From the NCBI GenBank assembly GCA_028565635.1, contig JAOXYB010022526.1, positions 1 to 16,877 of the forward strand: a stretch of 16,877 nt of DNA, read 5' to 3'. The notes under the pieces were generated by a model, which saw only the letters and a program-made list of their open reading frames with translations, did no database searches and had not been told where the DNA came from. The DNA is from Phoronis ovalis. Lineage: Eukaryota > Phoronida > Phoronidae. A program made the position numbers and the translations under genes. This document shows, in pieces, positions 1 through 7,900 of the stretch (positions are counted from its first letter, which is position 1; the number at the start of each line of letters is the position of its first letter).

Positions 1-125
1 AGTGGCACAATGTATCATGGCAAGAAATAGTCCCAAAATGCACCAGATTGCAGGAAATCACATGAAATATTAAAAAATTTTCCGGGGGGGCATGCCCCCG
101 GATCCCCCTAGTTCGCTAGTATCCC
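1..125. repeat. Dispersed GC-centred palindromic repeat (fragment)
   Basis: An AT-rich lead-in is followed by a near-perfect palindrome at 82-101, with G-run and C-run arms around gcatgc, and then a ccccctag segment. This arrangement recurs as an interspersed repeat in many marine invertebrate genomes (general recollection, not searched). The element is cut by the window edge, so its full length and class cannot be given. No open reading frame of interest runs through it. Confidence 0.45.
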
Positions 126-165
126 ATGCCGTAAAACGAATTTGGTTTGTATCAGTCAGTTTGTG

Positions 166-370
166 TAAAAATGGATTGCTACTCAAATACATTAAAATTT
201 TGGATTGCTACCCTTATTTATATTTCACAAAATTTGGATTGCTATCCTTATATTTAAAAAAAATTGGATTGGGTTTGCTACCGCTAGCTAAAATTTTGGA
301 TTGGGTTATGCGGCACATCCCCGTATTCAAAAAAACCACGATCGAGTATCCCCACCGGGCAATACCCCCC
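166..370. repeat. Dispersed repeat, copy A (inverted relative to 16798-16877)
   Basis: The motif ggatt(gct) recurs at 173, 202, 236, 266 and 298, giving a degenerate tandem structure with a spacing of about 30 bases. The segment 277-335 then matches the reverse complement of the right end of the window almost base for base. Shared blocks include agctaaaattttggattggg and gcggcacatccccgta. The GC-rich edge near 350-370 (ccccaccgggc) corresponds to the cccgggggg edge of the other copy. This is a family of short non-coding elements. The 99-residue reading frame across it is a by-product of the repeats. Confidence 0.65.
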
Positions 371-374
371 TCAA

Positions 375-545
375 ATTCACATTACACATAGTACTTTCGC
401 ATAATGAAACTGATTTTAAATTTCACATTTACACATAGTACTTTCATATATTACACGTAATGAGACTGATTTTAAATTCACATATATATTTACACAATCA
501 TAATAATTTCACATATTACACATATTAATGAAACTGACTTTTAAC
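375..545. repeat. Three-copy degenerate tandem repeat
   Basis: Three successive units begin ttcacat and end with a version of aatgaaactgattttaaa: about 375-420, 421-475 and 476-545. Units one and two share acacatagtactttc. Unit length grows from about 46 to about 70 bases through inserted AT-rich sequence. Short motifs (ttcacat, acacataatg) reappear as reverse complements in the array at 1738-2180. The sequence from 546 to 628 is unassigned. Confidence 0.7.
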
Positions 546-628
546 CAATGCATTCATTGTATCCGTTAATATTATGACCTTTACCTTGCTAGCCAAATCT
601 GCCTTCGACTGCTCGTCACATATTACAC

Positions 629-1076
629 GCCCGGGGGGCACTTTCTTTTATAATATGAGGTAGGGGTGTGAGGCCTAGGGGTCCAAACCCTGACCCTGTG
701 ATATCTCCATAATTGAAAAAATACCTACCCTGAAATATCCTTGGCCCCAAAATCGTCTCCGTGCTGCCAGAAAAAATTCACAAGCAAAAAAAAGGTCATT
801 TCCACTTCTATCGTACTCCTTAAACGCTGTAGACGATCCAAATTTAAAAAAAAAAATCATTTTGACCGAAATGGGTAACAGTTGCCAACTATGCCACTCT
901 AAAATATCTTCAAAGCCCACCCTGAAATATCCCCTTGACGTGAAATACCCACCCTGAAATATCCCAGAAGTGAAATGACCTACCCTGAAATATCCTGGTA
1001 TACCCCAAAAAAGCGACCCTGAAGGGCGGCACATATATATATATATAGACCGATATAGGAAGTGCCCCCCCCCCCC
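629..1076. mobile_element. Short non-autonomous element with GC-rich inverted ends
   Basis: The left end reads gcccggggggcacttt and the right end (1057-1076) is its approximate inverse, ggaagtgc followed by a run of 12 C. Inside, the motif ccctgaaatatcc occurs four times (about 729, 920, 950, 983), plus a degenerate form near 691, and a TA-dinucleotide run lies at 1031-1046. Similar ttacac/tacacg sequence lies on both sides, so the element seems to have inserted into an array of that motif. A 139-residue reading frame on the - strand arises from the internal repeats (repeated GYFRVG) and is not a gene. No transposase is present, so any mobility would depend on enzymes supplied elsewhere. Confidence 0.65.
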
Positions 1077-1737
1077 AGAATACACGTAATACACATAATT
1101 TAATTATAGAGAAACCACTTTGTTTTTCAACAAAATAGTAATGGCACTTTTTCTGTAACTACAAATCAAAACTTTTAATGTAATGTTTGACGACTGATAT
1201 TATTTAGATTTTTTTAAAGGCATTTTTTGAGTGACAATTGTTACAAATACAGTACAGGATGATGCCTATATAGACTTGCAAAATTCAAAATGATTTTTTG
1301 TTTGATAACACTAGTTTTTATTGTGATAACTTCTGTTTTATACGTGTAAAATTTTATAATTTTGTGATTAATTCATTTTTATCTTTTACTAAATTATTTC
1401 AGTCAGGCTATATGGGATAGTAGTGAAATATATAATTTATGTTGTAAACAGCTTTGAACATATGATACAGTGTTGTAAAAAGATTTTTTAGTTAAACTAG
1501 AATTTAGGTTATAAAATTTTGTCAGATGAAGCTGTAACATGCTGTAAGAAATTGGTTAAAATATAAATTACCTTAATCTTTAAGGTTACAAAGGGCTACA
1601 CTTGTGTAAACACAAATACAGGCACTTTACAGCTTATAGGGTAGAGAATTATTGTGTTGAAAAGAAGAATAAGTCTAATAATAGAGAGTTTATTACATTT
1701 AAAATTGTTATTGTTACATAAAGAATAATACTTAATA
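1077..1737. other. AT-rich unassigned sequence
   Basis: Apart from a short tacacgtaatacacataa stretch at about 1080-1097 that belongs to the neighbouring repeat motif, I see no exon, RNA gene or recognisable element here. Stops are frequent in all frames. Confidence 0.6.
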
Positions 1738-2180
1738 CTTCCAAGAAGAAATTATGTTCATTATGTGTAAAATGTGCATTATGTGAAGGAATTGTGTGAA
1801 AACGTGTATTATATGTGTATTTTGTGTAATACGTGAAAGCTTTCAAGAAGAAATATAATAATATGTTCATTATGTGAAGGAATTATGTGTAAATGTGTAA
1901 ATATGTGCGTTATGTGAAGGAATTCTGTGAAAACGTGTATTATATGTGTATTTTGTGTAATACGTGAAAGGCTTCCAAGAAGAAATATATGTTCATTATG
2001 TGCATTATGTGAAGGAATTATGTGTAAATGTGTAAAACGTGCATTACGTGAAGGCATTGTGTGAAAACGTGCATTATGTATATTTTGTGTAATACATGAA
2101 AGCCTTCCAACAAGAAATATGTTCATTATGTGAAGGAATTATGTGTAAATGTGTATTATGTGAAGCATTGTGTGTAATTT
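1738..2180. repeat. Four-copy GT-rich tandem array
   Basis: Units start with ctt(c/t)caa(g/c)aagaaat at 1738, 1840, 1972 and 2104, giving periods of about 102, 132 and 132 bases, and the last unit is partial. Each unit carries ttcattatgtg, gtgaaggaatt, gtgtgaaaacgtg and ttttgtgtaatac. The + strand is strongly biased toward G and T over C. Two overlapping reading frames on the - strand, rich in HN and HT residues (for example SHNAHFTH), are translations of this array and should not be annotated as proteins. Confidence 0.85.
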
Positions 2181-3313
2181 GTGATTTATAGGGTATCTAT
2201 CGGCCCAACCTGTTAATTGTCGCACATAGCACCATTTACACTACAGCTACTATGGCCCTCCGCTCGACGGGCCCATCCAGGCCTCCAGATAAAGGTTAAT
2301 GGCTGTACTCAACCCATGATTATATCATATAAAGTCAACTTTATTGTCATGCACTTTATTTTGTCCTTAGCCATAAACTGAATTATCTTGCAAGTTATTA
2401 TTCTAAACTTAGAGTTCACAAATTAGAGTTGAAAAATTAGAGTAAGTAATATTAATTATAGGAATGTTTTTAATTACATCATATTTATTTAATAAATAAA
2501 TATGAACATTTTAATATACTATATATAGGTACAAGTACATAATATAAGGTAAAATATCTAGTTGTGTTTTAACAATTAAGTTTAATGACTTGTCATGCAC
2601 AGAGAGGCCTGTTCACTTGAGTGTTTTCCGCTCTGTTAATTTCCTGAACAACTTTAGTTAACATTTCTATTTCAAACCAGGTCTAAAAATGTTTCTAAAA
2701 ATACACCAGTAGCTACAGATTTGAGTTGTAAATTTCATAATTTCCTCCCGGTCACTTCCCTCGGACCCCCTCCTATACATACCACCAGCTGGCATTTGGT
2801 ACATACACGACTCCTTGCAAAAATTATGTTCGATTCAAAATATTGAAGCGTAGTATTTATTTATTTTTCAAAAATACAAAATTTATATTAGCATCAGGTA
2901 TTTTAACAACGAAAATATTTCGATACCGGACTATAATGATCAAATTATTCTATTTAAAGAGAGTCAGAAGAAATGTTAAAAACTCACTTTTGTACACGTC
3001 ACATAGGAATAAGTAATAAATTATAGTCGTACTGATATAATATAACGCAGCATTATAAAAATTGCATAAAATGAAAATGATTGTATTTTCTAGATATTCT
3101 GAGAATTTGAAAACAATATCTGCCTTACAACCTTTACAAAAAAATTACATGACTTTACATACAATACTATAGCCTGTCCACAGGCTGAGGAAAGACTAAT
3201 TATATAAGGATTTAATATAATATTGATAGTTGACAATTTTGATAATTTTACTCATATTTCGTCATTTATAACAGTGCTATCAATAAATTGATCATTATTA
3301 GTACTGAAAATTA
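2181..3313. other. AT-rich unassigned sequence
   Basis: Two short GC-richer patches stand out (about 2190-2300 and 2745-2820, the latter with cctcccggtcacttccctcg), possibly old repeat fragments. I cannot assign either. No exon with convincing splice signals, tRNA or other RNA gene was seen in this 1.1 kb. Confidence 0.55.
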
Positions 3314-3586
3314 TTGAAGAGAAGTCGGGTACCTATGCTCGTCCGTAGGGTTCAAAATAAGCCCCTAAACAGGAAGTAGAGGATCAAAATACCACCCCTA
3401 AACGGGAGGTGTAGGTGAAAAACCAACCCCTAAACGGGAAGTTACATTTGCCAAAAACATACCCCTAATTGTGTTTTTCCGAAAAAATCGACCCCTAAAC
3501 GGGGTTCCCGGGAACCCGTCGAACGTCAAAAAAGGTACCCCATACCCCATTTTTCCGGACAAACATGCGTACCGACTTCTCTTCAA
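3314..3586 (-). mobile_element. 273-bp inverted-repeat element with internal tandem motif
   Basis: The ends ttgaagagaagtcgg (3314-3328) and ccgacttctcttcaa (3572-3586) are perfect 15-base inverses. Weaker pairing continues inward (tatgctcgtccg against cggacaaacatgcg). The interior carries five versions of (g/a)cccctaaacggg near 3361, 3392, 3426, 3464 and 3491. A gcccgggggtgctc sequence just outside (from about 3592) resembles the ends of the elements at 629 and 16798. The 62-residue - strand frame inside is repeat-derived. It is a non-autonomous DNA element, with no coding capacity. Confidence 0.75.
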
Positions 3587-4840
3587 GTGAGACGCCCGGG
3601 GGTGCTCGAGTCATTATCTCACGTTTCAGCAGGTCTGGTCTTTCTTTGGAAGGGTAACCGTGTTGGAAGGCATGCAGTGGCGTATTTCGTTCTTGACTAT
3701 CACAGTAGCACCCAAAGAGGATAATTTTTGAGGGGTTTTACAATTTCTTACATGTTTCATGATAATATAAACCGATTGTTGGTGTAGCCATATCTATTTC
3801 CCATTCACCTATAAGCTGAACATGCAGGGAAACTTTATCTGCTAGTTACCAGCTAATATTTGATGAAAAAAAATGTTTTCCTTGCTTAGATAAATCATTT
3901 ATTCCACACTGATCTTGGGAACAGATATTATAGGAGAGAACAGACTCGGGAGGCTGTCTTTGAGTTATGGTCATACCCCCTATAACAGTCAGTAGACAAG
4001 TTTTTCGACCCGAAGAAGGTTTTCCCTGTCTAATCCCCGGGTCTACAAATCATGGTGAATGCCCTGGCAGTGTACTTGGCGCACCACTGTCAGGAATTCA
4101 TACTGTGGGTGGACCATACGTCCACACTCTTTATATGAGCAGTCGTGTTTTAAGCCGGATTATCCTTATTTTAATTTCTTTTTTAATCCGGGTGGGGCTT
4201 TTAATTTCAAATTAAACAAATCAGCTCATTGAACCATGTGTAACACCAAGTAAAATTACTGAATATAACATCTGTAATCTATTCTTTCAAGTATATATTT
4301 AACAAATTGAAGTTAATGTGTCATTTTATGACATTACTGCATTTAATTCAATCCTGGACCCAAAGTCAGAGGTCACGACCATGACTGCACCTTGAAAACT
4401 TTCTATTGAAATTCCTTTTTAAAGTCTGTAAAGTACGGCTATAAATCTATTGCGGGTCTATTGTAGCTGAGACTAAACAACGTTAACAGTTTGCATCTTT
4501 TCCATGTTTTACTCTGTTTATCATATCAATTCTAAAATATGACATATTTCCCAAAGGAGCAAAATTAAGGATAGACAGATATCAATGATAAATGTGTTCA
4601 ACAGTACTACATGAGAAACATATCATATGCTATTTCTGATAAAGTGTATCCCTCGTAATCGCGCAGTTTAACATTTCCATGAACAAAAGTCTCCACACAA
4701 GCTAGCGAAATTCGGCAGCATTTCGGAACACTGGTAATTATGTTTTCCTTTGTAGAATCGTGTTCCCTTTTTTTAGGAAAAAAATAATTCTGTGACTTAT
4801 AACTTAAAGATTTATAGCATTTATTTTTTTTTTGTTTCAG
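3587..4840. other. 5' flank of the secreted-protein gene, unassigned
   Basis: The sequence just before 4841 is a good 3' splice site (a T-run, then tttgtttcag), so the gene probably has an untranslated exon somewhere upstream, but I cannot place it. A patch at about 3925-4140 has clearly higher GC than its surroundings and an 82-residue reading frame without recognisable content. It ends beside a small inverted pair, ccggatta (4153-4160) and taatccgg (4183-4190). No TATA box can be defended. Confidence 0.5.
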
Positions 4841-4848
4841 GAATTATA

Positions 4849-4905
4849 ATGTTGCAATACCTAACACTTCTTTTAATTTTCAATGGGGTTTTGGCATCAG
4901 AAAAG
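4849..4905 (+). CDS. Exon 1: start codon and signal peptide
   Basis: This exon encodes 19 residues: M, then a hydrophobic run (LTLLLIFNGVLA), then SEK. It is preceded by the acceptor tttgtttcag ending at 4840 and followed by the donor gtatgc, in phase 0. The ATG lies 9 bases into the exon and is the only start giving a signal peptide in frame with the downstream exons. Intron 1 (4906-5180) contains nothing recognisable. Confidence 0.75.
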
Positions 4906-7900
4906 GTATGCAAGCTTGAGTGCAATTATTAGAGAAAATGAAATATATGCTATCCGTTATACATTAAATAGAATGAATTTTTAATCTTAGGCGTAAACTA
5001 CACGTGTCCTTTTTTTGTTTATGTTTATACCAAGTAGAAGCTTTATCTCGTTAAGTATATAGAAATATAGCTAATTAAACAAATGTTTCGTTAAAATGTC
5101 ACACACATGTAGTAAACACTAACAGAACATATATACTAATCAGCTCAACATTAAACATTATTTTTCATCACTTGCTTTAGGTAAAAATTGCATTTCGTGA
5201 GGTGGAAGAGGAAGATTTTATAAGAGGTACTAGATTCAATTTGTTTTGATGTCTTTTTATTAAATAAAAATATTTATATTGTACTTTTGCGAAATGCCGT
5301 GTATCTTCATCATGCATATTATTGTAATACAGACTTACCGCACATGAAATTCACTCCGTGTCTACAATATACATTTTCTGCGCTCCGATATTTACGGATC
5401 CGTTTCGTTATATTTTTTAAATTTTATTTAAATCATGTGCTGCATGATTAGTTTAGATAGTAATAAAACTACAAATATGGCGTTTAACAAGACATGGATA
5501 AACTGAAAGTCTCGCTAGCATTGAGTTAAAGTACCACGAAGAATTATAAGGGCTCATATATAATTATATTTTCTATGTATAATAATTAAAGGTTATATTT
5601 CAAAACAAACTATTGACAAAATCCAAATCAGTGTGCCTTATGATAAAATTCTTACAGATCTAGAAGTCACATTTGATCATGATGAAGATTTCGAGCAAAT
5701 GATTACCGTCGAAAGTGAAGGAAAATACCGTAGGCAGGCCCTAACGGGTAGTAAGTGTACTAAATGATGTAAATTCCCTTTGTAGTACCTACTTGCCTTA
5801 ATTATCGCATGTACCCACGGAGATATTAGTTTTAAAATTTATAAATACACACAGGTATATGTTAGTATTACAGTAGCTCTAATTGTATAGTCAGGGTCGA
5901 AGAGGGTTAATATACATATTTTTCAAAAAATAAAAATAGTTTGCTGGACTTCAAATTAATTATATGAGCACCAAAAACCTATCCAATAAACTGTATGCTT
6001 CGTTGCATACTTAATTTTAAAATCGCATTAATATTTTTAACTGCATTTACATTTCTTTCGATTTACTTTTAATTATCTATTAGGAAATTTATTGTACTTT
6101 TTTCAGCATGTGTTGACGACCTCACTGCTCAAGTCAGTCACGCTAACCCCCAACTAGGCATCTCCAACATGACCTGTGTACAATTCTTCTTGAAAACTGG
6201 TTCGGCTTTCTGTGCCCACCAAGAACTGGCGAAGCATTGTTGTGCAACCAGGCATAGACACTGTGAATGTAAGTTTAGTCAGGATGCATGTTAAATGTTG
6301 CCAAATAGAAACCCGAGGATTGAAATCGCAGACTAGATATGAACAATTCTTATTGATATAGTAGCCTCACATGATTGATATATCAAATAATATTTATGTA
6401 TTATATTATACTCCTGTATGCACGGTAATATTTTTCAAGTTTCAGCAAGAGCTACAGTAAAGTATCAAAAAAGTTGGCAGTTAGTGGGTTGACACCTGAA
6501 GTTTAAATAGAATTTAATACTAAAACAATGTTAAGATAACGCCTATGGAAGATAAACCGATTAAAGCGCGATGAATACTATACAACGCAGTAAAACAAAA
6601 CCCAGAAAGTAGTTCCAACTTTTTTTGATACCTTGACAATCGCTTCAGAAGACTGCTACCAAGACGCAGATTTTCCGCGATTACACAAAACTGTTTGAAT
6701 TAAGCCTAAATTCCGGGTTATCGAACAACAAGTTCCAAGTGCATACCTGTCAAGTTGCAATAATTTTTGAGAGGGAGATTTTTTATAAATTTCGATCGCG
6801 GACCAGCATAGCTATGTGCGACAGAAAAATATCAGTTCAGTAATCGAAAAAGGTAGCTGAAACGTCTCCGTGCTGCAAAAAAAAAGCACCAATACGCCCG
6901 AAAAATTAATAAAACTACAATTTACAAGTTACATTTTCAAATTAATCTTTTAAACCCTTTTACAAAAGAATTCCTAACGGCTTCAGGCCAGCCGGGATGT
7001 TTCTACTATAATCTGAGATATTAACATGAGAATTATATGTTGACTAACTTTGTCCGGGATTTAGCTCAAAAACGTGAGATTTAGACTCACGACCGTGAGG
7101 GGTTTTTTTTGGAGCGAGATGTTGCTTCAAAACGTGAGACTCGCGCTCAAAACGTGAGACTTGACAGGTATGCAAGTGCAGTAATTAAAATTATAATTAC
7201 TTCTAGAACTTTTTAATTTTTGTTTCTGTTTTTTTTTTCAAGGCTAAACTGGAAAAATCACAAAAAGTGACAACTTTCTCGATATTATGATAACTGTTCT
7301 TCCATGTCACTAATACCTTGTAATGTTTTCTGTTTATATAAAAGTAGTCGACTCCATTGTGTGAATATAAAATTTAAGTCGTTCGAATTTTATTATACGA
7401 TCTATAGTCATCATGTTCATGTGTTGTTGGAGGTCCCGCGGGTCTCGTTACGTGTGCATGATGTTGAACCCACCACAATCAGACATCGTTCTTAGGTGAT
7501 TGTATGGATGTACAAAGTCGTTGCTTCGTGTCGACGTACGATCTTAGATCTTGCTATCTTTTGCAATTCCAAAATGCGACTCTGCGGTATAGTGGTATTC
7601 GTTTGTGACGTCGCATGCATTCTGTATTAATTGAGGACATTAGTTATGTCGCATGAGCTTTAACCTTAGCGGGATTCTGTGAAAATTTTATCTACATCCT
7701 TAATTTATCATATCATCACAAAGCGTTCGGATTGTAAAATTTTAATGTTACTGCTGCGGTTCAAGCTTATGTGGTACTGAATTTTCTGCATAACTAAGGT
7801 CCTCATTGTAAAATGCGACGTCACAAACGAAATACCACTATACCATAGTGTTGCATTTCGTTGCAAACGATAGTAAAAGGTGCAGTGTTAAGGTGTGTCA

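Noticed and set aside
675-1094. 139-residue - strand reading frame
   Set aside because: Its sequence is made of repeated GYFRVG-type units translated from the ccctgaaatatcc repeats and a poly-C run of the 629-1076 element. It shows no domain features.
1649-2126. Two histidine/asparagine-rich - strand reading frames (73 and 105 residues)
   Set aside because: They are translations of the tandem DNA array, and their repetitiveness follows its period.
3967-4215. 82-residue + strand reading frame in a GC-richer patch
   Set aside because: No signal peptide, motif or splice context supports it. It may be part of a decayed repeat.
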